A DNA stretch of 64,000 nt from Ignavigranum ruoffiae (GCF_900110675.1 NZ_FOEN01000007.1:1-64000), one strand, 5' to 3'. Shown: positions 43,883-52,310, counted from the stretch's first letter. A program made the numbers and translations. Notes: a model not told the origin generated them from the letters alone.

Positions 43883-44830
43883 TCAATCAGAAGTTTGATT
43901 TAGAAACTGTTCAATCGATTGACGATACAGATCCGTTTGTTCATAGAAGAGAGAAGCATGTTCCCCTTGATTTACCGAGATAAACTTTTTGTGTTTTGCC
44001 GGGCTAGCCTGAAAAACTTCTTGACCCATGGTATAAGGCACCACTTCATCGGTTTTGGAGTGAACGATTAACAGTGGGGTGGGAACCTCTTTAATCTGTT
44101 CGGTGACCTTACTGTCAGCTAATGAGAAGCCTTGGCTAATGCGGAGATTCCAATCACCTAATGTTAGCATGTAATCTAGAGGAAGGCCTGTCTCTTCTGA
44201 AATACTGTTAAGTTCTTGCCGAGTCATGGCTTCACCATCAGCAACCGGACTATCTAGAATGAGATAATCGACCTCTTTACTTAAATTTTTGGCTCCTAGA
44301 CCGACTGTTGCTCCACCGAATGATTCTCCCCATAATATCAGTGTTTGATTGGAATCTAATGACTTGGCGACCCGATGAGTAACATCTTCTAAGTCTTTAC
44401 TTTCTAATACGCCAAAGGTGTTAGTCTCAGCCATATTTTCGCCAGAATTGCGTTGGTCATAAGCGTAAACATCATAACCTAAGTCTAGAAACATTTGACT
44501 AATAGGTAGGATACTCTCCTTGCTGCCCCCAAGGCCATGGACCATGATGACGGCTCCATTAGATGGGGCGCTTGTCTTGACCTCAAGCAAGGGAATTTTA
44601 TGGCCAAAAGCTGAAGAAGTTATTTTTGAAAATATCATCTTGTGCTCTTTCTTAAATTGATCCAAATCAAAGTCATGTTCTTTTAAATAAGTCAATGAAT
44701 TTTCGTAGGTATCTTCACGCTCGACTAAATGAGTCGTGCCGTCAGCTACCTGTATCGAAATATAGACCGAAAAGCCTACGAAAAGTAACCCAATGACAGC
44801 CAAGATTGACCATAATATCTTCTTTCTCAT
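43883..44830 (-). CDS. Membrane-anchored alpha/beta hydrolase
   Basis: Serine hydrolase of 315 aa. One N-terminal span (ILWSILAVIGLLFVGFSVYI) anchors it with the catalytic domain outside. Oxyanion loop IMVHGLGGSK, nucleophile Ser in LILWGESFGGATVG, Asp in HSKTDEVVPY and His in GEHASLFYE form the triad. Relatives are YqkD/YfhR-like esterases of unknown substrate. AGGAGGAACG precedes the ATG on the minus strand. The upstream 44831-45117 stretch shows no gene. Confidence 0.88.
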   Translation of the reverse strand: MRKKILWSILAVIGLLFVGFSVYISIQVADGTTHLVEREDTYENSLTYLKEHDFDLDQFKKEHKMIFSKITSSAFGHKIPLLEVKTSAPSNGAVIMVHGLGGSKESILPISQMFLDLGYDVYAYDQRNSGENMAETNTFGVLESKDLEDVTHRVAKSLDSNQTLILWGESFGGATVGLGAKNLSKEVDYLILDSPVADGEAMTRQELNSISEETGLPLDYMLTLGDWNLRISQGFSLADSKVTEQIKEVPTPLLIVHSKTDEVVPYTMGQEVFQASPAKHKKFISVNQGEHASLFYEQTDLYRQSIEQFLNQTSD

Positions 44831-45117
44831 TCGTTCCTCCTAAATAAGCAAATAAGCATGGTGAGCCCTTTCAAAAAATAGTGAGCGAATTAACTAGTTA
44901 TATTTTAACATAGGTAGTATATTAATAATAATCAAAATAAAGATATTTTGAATCTTTATCTCGGGACAAACTCAATAAAACTTTTTTCCAAGGTTATAAA
45001 AGCATAGGTTCTCAGATTTTTCTAGATTTATTACTTGGTGGGATATATTAACCAAACCGACATAAGAGGAAAACTATAACCATTTGTGTGCTAAAATAGA
45101 TGCTTTAGCTAAGATAA

Positions 45118-45456
45118 AAAGATGTTTTAAGTCTTGCTTTTGCAGAAGATGAGGGTCCTAATGGTTAAGTAAAAATATTTATTTTGGCTCCTTTAGCTGT
45201 CCTATCTGAGGGTATCAGTTCACAATTGGTCCGTCAAGGCCATCAAATTGCGCGTAAACTTTCGTTTCCATATTCGATTGTGTTGGGCAATCCAGCCTAT
45301 TATCAGCGCTTTGGTTATCGACCTGCCGATCAGTTCGGTATAAATTCTCCTTTTGAAGTAGCCAAGGAATATTTTATGGCCTTAAAATTAGATTCAGCCG
45401 CTATGACACTATCGGGCACCATGCGCTATGACCAAGCATTTAAGATTTACAACTAA
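45118..45456 (+). pseudogene. GNAT acetyltransferase remnant (YhbS-like)
   Basis: Two islands of one gene. VLSLAFAEDEGPNG (about 45127-45168) is a GNAT N-terminal helix followed by TAA. From 45187 the frame APLAVLSEGISSQLVRQGHQ, then FPYSIVLGNPAYYQRFGYRPA, matches the C-terminal half of YhbS-like acetyltransferases. About 60-70 residues between them are missing and no start or ribosome site remains. Clear deletion pseudogene. Confidence 0.75.
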
Positions 45457-45468
45457 AAGGAGAATAAA

Positions 45469-45915
45469 ATGACAGTGATTGAAATTAATCATGAATTAAG
45501 CTTACTTCCATATTATGCCAATGAAGCAGAGGCTCTAGTCTGGTACCAAGACAAAGAAACCTGCAAAATGGTCGATAATATTGATCAAGTTTATGATATA
45601 GATCGACTCAAGGCGATGTATCACTATCTGGATCAACATGGAGATTGTTTCTATGTGAAATATCGGGGCAAGTTAGTCGGGGACTGTTCGTTACAAGATT
45701 CTGGTGAGCTTGCTATTGTGATTTGCAAGGAATTCCAAGGACGAGGAATTGGAAGTAGATGCATTCAAGCAATGGTTCAGCGGGCCCAAGATAAAAATAT
45801 GGCCAAAGTATTTGCTAGAATTTATTCGTTTAATGAACGCAGTCGACAGATGTTTATGAAGCAAGGCTTTCAACAGGTGGAAGAGGAATTGTTTGAATTA
45901 CGATTTAACAAATAA
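45469..45915 (+). CDS. GNAT family N-acetyltransferase
   Basis: Acetyltransferase, 148 aa. The acetyl-CoA loop is FQGRGIGSRCIQAMV (near residue 83) after the strand ELAIVICKE; ARIYSFNERSRQMFMKQGFQ is the terminal RimI/RimJ-type segment. AAAAGGAG precedes the ATG. It begins 12 bp after the YhbS-like remnant. Substrate unknown. Confidence 0.85.
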   Translation: MTVIEINHELSLLPYYANEAEALVWYQDKETCKMVDNIDQVYDIDRLKAMYHYLDQHGDCFYVKYRGKLVGDCSLQDSGELAIVICKEFQGRGIGSRCIQAMVQRAQDKNMAKVFARIYSFNERSRQMFMKQGFQQVEEELFELRFNK

Positions 45916-45918
45916 AAG

Positions 45919-46042
45919 TTGTATACATTAATTTTATGTGATTTACCTTAATATAACAGTTCTCGTCAATTTTCTTAATAAATTAAGTTTACTTTGCATA
46001 TTGTATACTATATAATAACAATGAAAGCGCGTAAACGCTTAA
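45919..46042 (+). promoter_or_regulatory. Promoter and GntR/CcpA-type sites of the first DDAH gene
   Basis: TTTACT (45988-45993), 17-bp spacer, TATAAT (46011-46016). GTATAC (46003-46008) lies in the spacer, 8 bp before the -10, exactly as in the second DDAH promoter. A second TTGTATACA is at 45919-45927. Downstream of the -10, AAGCG and CGCTT (46025-46039) form a cre-like inverted pair with two mismatches from consensus. Confidence 0.65.
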
Positions 46043-46065
46043 ATAATTTATTAGGAGGATGTTTC

Positions 46066-46845
46066 ATGCTGACTTTTGATAAGGCTATCGTGCGTAAACC
46101 AAGTAAATCAATGTTAGAGGGGATTACTACGGGAATGTTTAGTGATGATGCCCCGATATATGAGGATGCTGTAAAGCAACATGCAGGTTATGTGAAAGCT
46201 CTGGAAGAATTAGGTCTGGATGTTTTGGTTTTGGAAGCATTGGAAGAATACCCAGATTCATGTTTTGTTGAAGATCCTGCCGTAGTGATGAAGGAATGTG
46301 CTATTATCACCAATTCACCTCGAGAATCAAGAAACGGTGAAAAATTTGAGATCATGGATGCGATTAAGAAATATTACAAAGATGATCAAATTTTTCATAT
46401 TGAAGCACCCGGAACCATGGAGGGTGGCGATGTAATGCAGGTTGACAAACATTTCTTCGTCGGACTTTCCGATCGAACCAATGAAGAAGGGGCTAAACAA
46501 TTTAATGACATTGTCAGCAAATTCGGTTATACTTCTTCAACCGTTCCTGTAACTGAAGGACTTCATCTAAAAGATTTCGCCATTTACTTAGAAAATAATA
46601 ATATGTTGGTAAGTCCAACCATGAATAAGGTTGAGGATTTCCAAAAATTCGACCGGCATGTCGTTGAAGATGAGGAACTCTATGCTATAAATAGTTTATA
46701 CATAAATGGAACGGTTTTAGTACCAGCTGGACATCCGAAAACACAAGCTTATATTGAAAGTAAAGGTTATCCCGTTAAAGTTGTCAATACCGATGAATTT
46801 AAGAAAATAGACGGTAGCTTAACCTGTCTTTCATTAAGATTCTAA
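46066..46845 (+). CDS. Dimethylargininase (DDAH) paralogue 1
   Basis: Amidinotransferase-fold hydrolase of 259 aa, expected to turn N-omega-methylated arginine into citrulline and methylamine or dimethylamine. DSCFVEDPAVV near residue 65 and GTMEGGDVM near 117 hold substrate-binding acids, GLHLKD the catalytic His, and Cys254 in SLTCLSLRF is the nucleophile. Length and motifs fit DDAH rather than arginine deiminase (about 410 aa). TTAGGAGG precedes ATG 46066; the longer frame upstream runs through the promoter. Roughly 45% identical by eye to the second copy. Exact substrate is inferred. Confidence 0.9.
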   Translation: MLTFDKAIVRKPSKSMLEGITTGMFSDDAPIYEDAVKQHAGYVKALEELGLDVLVLEALEEYPDSCFVEDPAVVMKECAIITNSPRESRNGEKFEIMDAIKKYYKDDQIFHIEAPGTMEGGDVMQVDKHFFVGLSDRTNEEGAKQFNDIVSKFGYTSSTVPVTEGLHLKDFAIYLENNNMLVSPTMNKVEDFQKFDRHVVEDEELYAINSLYINGTVLVPAGHPKTQAYIESKGYPVKVVNTDEFKKIDGSLTCLSLRF

Positions 46846-46873
46846 TTATAATCTGCTACCTACATATAAATAT

Positions 46874-46929
46874 CCCTTAAAACTTATGGCCTTGAGAAGG
46901 TTCTCCTAAGTTTTAAGGGGTATTTTTTC
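46874..46929. terminator. Terminator between DDAH1 and gntR (convergent)
   Basis: Perfect 13-base stem CCCTTAAAACTTA/TAAGTTTTAAGGG with a T-run on the plus side; it also lies just past the minus-strand regulator gene. Confidence 0.88.
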
Positions 46930-46937
46930 TTTATATT

Positions 46938-47588
46938 TTACCAAAGATCATAACGGGCATTTTCAATTCGCCAATGGACTTCTTCTAAATAACGACGCAG
47001 TTCACACAAATTATTTTCCTTAAACAGATTTAAAATGACTTGATGTTCGTCGTTGGTTTTATTCAAAATATCTTTCAAATTATTAGGATCGGATTTACTA
47101 AAGGCTTTAGCGATTAAAAATTGTTTTTGCTGATGAATTTCTTTAATTAATCGTCGATTTTGTGCCTTATTTATATAGATATCATGAAAAGCTTCCTGAA
47201 TCTCGTTGTATTTTATATACAGACCATTCGCTATTGCTGAATACATCGTATCGATATGGAATTGCATTAAAGAATAATCTTCTTCGGTCAAGAAAGGTGC
47301 GGCTAATTGAGCCGATTTTCCGTCTAATACACCAATTAGTTGATAAACTTCTTCAAGATCTTTGAGCGTATAGTTGACTAGTTTAAATCCTTTATTTGGC
47401 GTATGTTCAATAATCTCTAAAGCAGCTAGGTGTAATAAGGCTTCTCGTATTGGTGTACGGCTAAGACCTGTCGCTTCTGCCAGCGATTGTTCAGTAATGC
47501 GTTCATTAGGGAGAATATTTCCTTCAGTAATTTGTTGGGAAATATACTCATAGACTTTATCTTTAGAATTGATAACTAGCACCTCCAT
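46938..47588 (-). CDS. GntR-family (FCD domain) transcriptional regulator
   Basis: Regulator of 216 aa. N-terminal winged helix: KVYEYISQQITEGNILPNERITEQSLAEATGLSRTPIREAL (parts), then an all-helical FCD domain (about 80-216) with the metal/ligand histidines seen as FHDIYINKAQNRRL and DEHQVIL. FCD regulators bind a small carboxylate or amino acid and release GTATAC-type operators. Placed between two DDAH genes and divergent from the second, it very likely controls both. ATG 47588 lies only about 9 nt after the predicted start of transcription, so the mRNA is nearly leaderless. Confidence 0.9.
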   Translation of the reverse strand: MEVLVINSKDKVYEYISQQITEGNILPNERITEQSLAEATGLSRTPIREALLHLAALEIIEHTPNKGFKLVNYTLKDLEEVYQLIGVLDGKSAQLAAPFLTEEDYSLMQFHIDTMYSAIANGLYIKYNEIQEAFHDIYINKAQNRRLIKEIHQQKQFLIAKAFSKSDPNNLKDILNKTNDEHQVILNLFKENNLCELRRYLEEVHWRIENARYDLW

Positions 47589-47602
47589 CGTTTATAAAAA
47601 AT

Positions 47603-47631
47603 ATTGTAGTATATATTTTTCTTTCTGACAA
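47603..47631 (-). promoter_or_regulatory. gntR promoter
   Basis: On the minus strand TTGTCA (47631-47626), 17-bp spacer, TACAAT (47608-47603). An imperfect GTATA-type element overlaps the -10. Confidence 0.6.
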
Positions 47632-47642
47632 TCGAGTAGCTA

Positions 47643-47671
47643 TTGACAAAAAACATTGTATACAATATACT
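47643..47671 (+). promoter_or_regulatory. DDAH2 promoter with perfect GntR-type operator
   Basis: TTGACA (47643-47648), 17-bp spacer, TATACT (47666-47671). The spacer holds the perfect palindrome ATTGTATACAAT (47655-47666), whose GTATAC core sits 8 bp before the -10, as in the DDAH1 promoter. Confidence 0.8.
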
Positions 47672-47701
47672 TTAGATAAGAAATCATAAAGGAGTGGTGT
47701 T

Positions 47702-48469
47702 ATGTTCAAAAATGTTATCGTTCGTGTACCAAGTAAATCAATCTCTGAAGGCTTGACCAGTGCTAACGAAGGAAAACCGATTTACGAAAAAGCATTAGTT
47801 CAACATGAAAATTATGTAAGCGCTCTAACTAAATGTGGTGTGAATGTAACAGTATTAGAACCTAAAGATGAATTTCCGGATGCTTGCTTTGTTGAGGACG
47901 TGGCTTTATGTACACCAAAATGTGCTATCATCACTCGTCCTGGTGCTGAAACCCGGCGCGAAGAAGCCGCTTTAGAAGATATGCACCAAGCACTTAGAAA
48001 ATTCTACGACAATATCGAGAAAATAGAAGCTCCTGGGACGATTGAGGCTGGAGATATTATGATGGTTGGCGATCATTATTACATTGGTTTGTCTGATCGG
48101 ACTAATCAAGAAGGAGCCGACCAAATGATTGCAATTCTAGAAAAATATGGAATGTCCGGAGAAACCGTCAAATTGGACACTATGCTCCATTTAAAAACTG
48201 GACTTGCTTATTTAGAAAATAATAATTTAATTGTCTGCGGAGAATTTACGACCAAAGAATGCTTTAAAGATTTTAATAAACTTGAAGTGGAAATGGATGA
48301 GGCTTATGGGGCTAACTGTATCTGGGTAAATGGAACAGTGATTGTGCCAGAAGGTTATCCAAATATTAAGGCAAAGATTGAAGACTTAGGATATAAAACT
48401 TTAGTAGTTGACACTTCGGAATATCGCAAAATTGATGGTGGCTTGTCTTGTCTTTCATTACGTTTCTAA
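47702..48469 (+). CDS. Dimethylargininase (DDAH) paralogue 2
   Basis: Second amidinotransferase-fold hydrolase, 255 aa, with DACFVEDVALC, GTIEAGDIM (EGGD in the first copy is EAGD here), MLHLKTG and Cys250 in GLSCLSLRF. The altered loop and the Cys in DVALC suggest a different specificity, for example monomethyl- against dimethylarginine, but this is a guess. AAGGAGTGG precedes the ATG. It lies divergent from the GntR regulator and upstream of a PLP racemase-like gene and an APC antiporter. Confidence 0.9.
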   Translation: MFKNVIVRVPSKSISEGLTSANEGKPIYEKALVQHENYVSALTKCGVNVTVLEPKDEFPDACFVEDVALCTPKCAIITRPGAETRREEAALEDMHQALRKFYDNIEKIEAPGTIEAGDIMMVGDHYYIGLSDRTNQEGADQMIAILEKYGMSGETVKLDTMLHLKTGLAYLENNNLIVCGEFTTKECFKDFNKLEVEMDEAYGANCIWVNGTVIVPEGYPNIKAKIEDLGYKTLVVDTSEYRKIDGGLSCLSLRF

Positions 48470-48495
48470 GAAAATAATATAAATTTGAATGGTGT

Positions 48496-48545
48496 AGGGT
48501 AGGATTCGCAATGAGTTTGATAGTGGATGCTGCCCTTTATTTTTA
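48496..48545 (+). terminator. Imperfect terminator after DDAH2
   Basis: AGGGTAGGATTC against GGATGCTGCCCT with one mismatch and G-U pairs, then TTATTTTT. Readthrough into the next gene is plausible. Confidence 0.55.
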
Positions 48546-48558
48546 CATATCATCTATT

Positions 48559-48572
48559 TGAAAGCGGTAACA
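48559..48572 (+). promoter_or_regulatory. cre-like site before the racemase-like gene
   Basis: TGAAAGCGGTAACA matches 13 of 14 bases of TGWAARCGYTWNCW, 25 bp before the start codon. Confidence 0.5.
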
Positions 48573-48596
48573 ATGAACATCCAGGGAGGGAGAATC

Positions 48597-49685
48597 ATGA
48601 CTAAGGGACCATATCCTCGTTTACTCATTGATACTAAGAAATTACAATCAAATATTCAAACCATGATGAAGGTGTGTCAAGATTATGGAATCGTAGTTAG
48701 TGGAGTAGTTAAGGGTACTAATGGTATACCCGAGATTATAGAAAATTTTATCCAGGCTGGGATGAAACACTTAGCTTCATCAAGACTTTGTCAACTTGAA
48801 AGGATTAAAAAGATGGATTCGTCGGTCCATACTTTAGCCTTAAGAATTCCCATGTTAAGTGAACTCGATGAATTGATTGAAGTTGCAGATTGCAGTCTGA
48901 ATTCTGAAATAGAAACATTAACTGCATTAAACGAACTTTGTCAGAGAAAAAACAAACATCACGAAGTCGTCTTGATGAATGATCTTGGTGATTTGCGTGA
49001 AGGATTTTTTGAGCAAGAAGAACTGATTCAGGCAGCGGTTTATGTAGAGAACAAATGTCCCAATCTTTATCTAAAAGGCATCGGAACTAATTTAGGATGT
49101 TATGGTTCGATAGAACCAGATCAAGAAAATTTAGGCCAATTAATTGAGAATGCGCGCATTATTGAAGAGCAGATCGGTCGATCGCTAGATTGGATTTCTG
49201 GAGGTGCTACGACCTCCGTGCCATTAGTCTTAAACAAAACCATGCCAAAGGGAATCAATCATCTGCGGATTGGTGACGGCATTTATTTAAGAGATATGGA
49301 ATTATATTTTGACTATCATTTTGATCAGATGTATGGGGATGTATTTATTTTAGAAGGTGAAATTATTGAGATCCATAATAAACCAAGTCATCCGATTGGT
49401 ACGATTTCAGTAGATGCTTTCGGCAATCGACCAGTGTACGAAGATATCGGCCGAAGAGATCGGGCTCTCTTAGCAATGGGACGGCAAGACATTGGCGACA
49501 TGACCAAATTGATTCCCATAGATCAGAATATTGTAGTAAAAGGCGGTTCAAGTGACCATACTATCGTAGATATTACTGAATCTGAAAAAAATTATAAATT
49601 GGGAGATACAATAAAATTCACCTTACAGTATGAAAATTTATTACTGGCATCAAGTTCAGAATACATCTATAAGCAATACATATAA
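48597..49685 (+). CDS. PLP-dependent alanine-racemase-fold enzyme (ornithine racemase/YhfX-like)
   Basis: Fold-type III PLP protein of 362 aa. RLLIDTKKLQSNIQTM leads into the barrel, where the PLP lysine is Lys in GVVKGTNG (in place of the usual A-V-x-K). ISGGATTSV and HLRIGDGIYL are phosphate-binding segments of the YhfX/ornithine racemase (Orr) group, distinct from wall alanine racemases. GGGAGGGAG precedes ATG 48597. The DDAH context suggests a basic amino acid or citrulline as substrate, with racemisation of ornithine one possibility. Cre-like site upstream. Confidence 0.82.
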   Translation: MTKGPYPRLLIDTKKLQSNIQTMMKVCQDYGIVVSGVVKGTNGIPEIIENFIQAGMKHLASSRLCQLERIKKMDSSVHTLALRIPMLSELDELIEVADCSLNSEIETLTALNELCQRKNKHHEVVLMNDLGDLREGFFEQEELIQAAVYVENKCPNLYLKGIGTNLGCYGSIEPDQENLGQLIENARIIEEQIGRSLDWISGGATTSVPLVLNKTMPKGINHLRIGDGIYLRDMELYFDYHFDQMYGDVFILEGEIIEIHNKPSHPIGTISVDAFGNRPVYEDIGRRDRALLAMGRQDIGDMTKLIPIDQNIVVKGGSSDHTIVDITESEKNYKLGDTIKFTLQYENLLLASSSEYIYKQYI

Positions 49686-49707
49686 TTTATAATAAAGGAG
49701 TAGAACA

Positions 49708-51132
49708 ATGGAAACAAAAGAAAAGAAAGTAGGTTTATGGGGCCTCGTTGCCTTGACTGTAACTTCTGTCGTCGGTGGCGGTATCTTCAACTTGATGTCT
49801 GATATGGCTAAGTCAGCTGCTGTCGGACCAATGATCGTATCCTTAGTTCTATCTGGGATGGGAATGGGCATTTTTGTCCTATGTTTAGAAAATTTAAACA
49901 ACAAATTACCTGAGTTGGATGCTGGAATTTATAGTTATGCCAAGGAGGGCTTTGGAGATTTTGTTGGTTTTAATTCTGCTATTGGTTATTGGTTGTCCAT
50001 TGTATTGGGGAACGTGGCTCTAGGTTCATTAGCTCTCAGTGCCCTAGGTTATTTTATCCCGGCCTTTGGAGATGGTCAGACGATTTGGGCGGTCATCGGG
50101 GCTTCCATTCTTTTATGGATAATGCACTTTACTATTTTACGTGGTTCTGATTTCGCGTCTAAAATTAACGGTTTGATTATGATTGCTAAATTGGTCCCTC
50201 TGGCAATCTTCGTGGTCGCATTATTAATCGCTTTTAACTTTGATATGTTTACTGCTGATTTCTGGGGAACAATGAATCAAGGTTTTGATTGGGGACTGGT
50301 CGGACCGCAAATTAAAGGAGCAATGATTTCAGCGGTTTGGGTCTTTGTGGGTGTGGAAGGTTCTATCGTTTATTCTGCTCGTGCTAAAGATAAAGCTACA
50401 GTAGGACGTTCAGTGATTCTCTCTTTTGCAATTATTACGGCGATCTATTTGTTAACTACTGTATTGAGTTTCGCAGTAATGAGCCAAGGAGAGTTGGCTA
50501 CCTTGGGCAAACCAGCCATGGCCTATGTCTTAGAAAGTGTGGTCGGTCCTTGGGGAGCTGCTTTAATTAATATTGGTGTGGCCATTTCTGCGATTGGATG
50601 TTGGTTTGCTTGTATCATGTTTAGTGGGGAAATCTGTTTCCAAGCGGCCAAAGAAGGTATATTCCCGAAAATCTTTGAAAAAGAGAATAAATATAAAGCC
50701 CCAGTTAATGCATTGTTGATTTCCAACGGAATCATTCAATTCTTCTTCCTGTCTTTATTAGTCAATCAGTCAGCCTATAACTTCATGGCTTTACTTGCAT
50801 CCAGTACCATGTTAGTGCCATATTTCTTCGTCTCCTTGAGTCAAGCTAAACTATCCTACAAATGGGAAGGTGGTTTATCAAAGAATGTTATTTTAGGAAT
50901 TATTTCAACGATTTATATGGGGTATTGTATTAATGCTTCAGGGATTGAGTATATTCTGGTCACCACATTCTTATTTGCTCCTTGTATGCTGTTCTATATG
51001 CTAGCTTGTAAGCAGAATAATAAGAAGATGTTTAACAAGTATGAATTAATCGGTGCGCTGGCTATTCTCGTATTGACATTAATCACCATTGTTATGGTAG
51101 TCAATGGCACCATTGATATCGCCTCAATGTAG
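49708..51132 (+). CDS. APC-family basic amino acid antiporter (ArcD/arginine-ornithine type)
   Basis: Membrane protein of 474 aa with about 12-13 spans. TVTSVVGGGIFNLMSDMA is the glycine-rich unwound first helix of APA antiporters; ELDAGIYSYAKEGFGDFVGF and ISAVWVFVGVEGSIVYSARAKDKATVG are ArcD/LysP-type signatures. It would exchange arginine-like substrates for ornithine or citrulline. It follows the racemase-like gene by 22 bp with AAAGGAG and is the last gene of the locus, the likely importer of methylarginine. Arginine/ornithine exchange itself is equally possible. Confidence 0.9.
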   Translation: METKEKKVGLWGLVALTVTSVVGGGIFNLMSDMAKSAAVGPMIVSLVLSGMGMGIFVLCLENLNNKLPELDAGIYSYAKEGFGDFVGFNSAIGYWLSIVLGNVALGSLALSALGYFIPAFGDGQTIWAVIGASILLWIMHFTILRGSDFASKINGLIMIAKLVPLAIFVVALLIAFNFDMFTADFWGTMNQGFDWGLVGPQIKGAMISAVWVFVGVEGSIVYSARAKDKATVGRSVILSFAIITAIYLLTTVLSFAVMSQGELATLGKPAMAYVLESVVGPWGAALINIGVAISAIGCWFACIMFSGEICFQAAKEGIFPKIFEKENKYKAPVNALLISNGIIQFFFLSLLVNQSAYNFMALLASSTMLVPYFFVSLSQAKLSYKWEGGLSKNVILGIISTIYMGYCINASGIEYILVTTFLFAPCMLFYMLACKQNNKKMFNKYELIGALAILVLTLITIVMVVNGTIDIASM

Positions 51133-51338
51133 TATATATTTAATCTTAATAAATATTCTCGGTTGTATTTCAAGGAATTAAAATCTGAATTCATTCTCTC
51201 AAGTTTTTTAATCCAAATAATATCTTTTCTTAAAATTATAATCGCGAATCTATGTTATAATGAAAGTAGATTGAGAAATGAAATAATTTAAGGGAAATTC
51301 TCATGAATATAATATAGAAAGGTTTGTAGGGGGCAACA

Positions 51339-51764
51339 ATGGCTAAGGCAAATATCAAGGTCACTTTATTGTGCCCGATCGATCGGGTATGGCAACAAGT
51401 GACTGATGTTGCGAATTATCAATGGCGTAGTGATTTAAGTTCAACAAGGATTATCGATGATAAGCATTTTGTAGAAGTTAGTAAGAATGGCATCGAAACT
51501 ACGATGACAACCTGTCAAGTTGTGAAATATAAATTATGGGAGTTTGAGATTGATAATCGTTATTTAAAAGGTAAATGGACGGGGAAATTCTATAAGCAAG
51601 GTGATAATACCACCCTTGATTTTACTGAAGAAGTTGTTGCTAAGAAGTTATATTTAATACCTTTCGTCGGCAGTTTTATACGGAATCAACAAAAGTTATT
51701 CATGAAAGATTTAAAGAAAAGTTTAGTCTGTGAAGAAGCCTGTCTGATTAGTGTCCTAGGTTAA
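51339..51764 (+). CDS. SRPBCC (START-like) family protein
   Basis: Soluble protein of 141 aa with the helix-grip pattern: IKVTLLCPIDRVWQQVTDVANYQWRSDLSS (parts), then beta strands and a C-terminal helix that would cover a hydrophobic cavity (SFIRNQQKLFMKDLKKSL). SRPBCC proteins bind lipids or hydrophobic molecules or act as cyclases; no catalytic residues stand out. Resembles small uncharacterised Lactobacillales members. The start follows TAGGGGGCAACA. Monocistronic with a bidirectional terminator. Confidence 0.78.
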   Translation: MAKANIKVTLLCPIDRVWQQVTDVANYQWRSDLSSTRIIDDKHFVEVSKNGIETTMTTCQVVKYKLWEFEIDNRYLKGKWTGKFYKQGDNTTLDFTEEVVAKKLYLIPFVGSFIRNQQKLFMKDLKKSLVCEEACLISVLG

Positions 51765-51776
51765 CATCAAAAAAAT

Positions 51777-51820
51777 AAAGACAAGATAAGTGTTGCAACT
51801 TGCTTATCTTGTCTTTTTTT
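51777..51820. terminator. Bidirectional terminator
   Basis: AAAGACAAGATAAG/CTTATCTTGTCTTT with T-runs on both sides in their own directions. Confidence 0.92.
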
Positions 51821-51856
51821 GTCTTAATGATGTTGAAATAAGAAAATCGCGAATGG

Positions 51857-52114
51857 TTAACTGAGAGAATCGAAGAAAACAAAAAAGAGACTGAATAATG
51901 AAGTCATGGTAGCTACAGCCAAGAGGCTGGCTAAAGGCATTCCCACAAGAATCACTATCCACCATAACCATGGGTGCTCTTGTAAATGATTAATCAATTG
52001 GTGATCATGCTGGAAACTTGTCCGCGATACGGACGGTTTTAAGGTATATTTATGCGTTTCTGTTGGACTGATTAAGAAATGCACTTTTGGCACGGTAGTA
52101 TGTTGGTTGCGCAT
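51857..52114 (-). CDS. Small single-span membrane protein, unknown
   Basis: Protein of 85 aa. Residues 1-48 are polar and His-rich (HDHQLINHLQEHPW), residues 49-80 are hydrophobic (WWIVILVGMPLASLLAVATM). I recognise no family. The strong AAGGAGG ribosome site and its own inverted-repeat promoter region argue for a real gene rather than a shadow, as nothing else occupies this stretch. Confidence 0.65.
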   Translation of the reverse strand: MRNQHTTVPKVHFLISPTETHKYTLKPSVSRTSFQHDHQLINHLQEHPWLWWIVILVGMPLASLLAVATMTSLFSLFFVFFDSLS

Positions 52115-52132
52115 GATAAGTCCTCCTTTTTT

Positions 52133-52156
52133 ATTTGTCTTTAGTATAGGACAAAT
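52133..52156 (-). promoter_or_regulatory. Inverted-repeat operator candidate before the small membrane gene
   Basis: ATTTGTC and GACAAAT with a 10-bp gap that on the minus strand contains TATACT as a likely -10. Not a known box to me. Confidence 0.45.
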
Positions 52157-52212
52157 AATAAAAAGATAGTGTTAAAGCATCAGCAAAGGTATTAATATTA
52201 GATTAAGATAAA

Positions 52213-52279
52213 ATCTTTATACAATCTTAATGTCATGGTATTAGTCTTTACGAGGTCAAAAGGTCGGATAAAGTACAAT
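52213..52279 (+). promoter_or_regulatory. KdpE-type box and -10 of kdpDE
   Basis: A 22-bp element at 52213-52234 (ATCTTTATACAATCTTAATG and two more bases) and TACAAT at 52274-52279. The box would lie at about -73 to -52, close to the KdpE site of the E. coli kdp promoter. There is no -35. Confidence 0.7.
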
Positions 52280-52310
52280 AATCTTAGGAGAATCGAAAGA
52301 AGGTGAGCTT

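Noticed and set aside
45994-46065. Longer N-terminus of the first DDAH
   Set aside because: Those codons cover the -10 region and cre-like site and have no homology to the second DDAH; ATG 46066 follows AGGAGG.
51300-52300. Possible mobile-element boundary near kdp
   Set aside because: No integrase, transposase, terminal repeats or target duplication found; base composition is like the rest.
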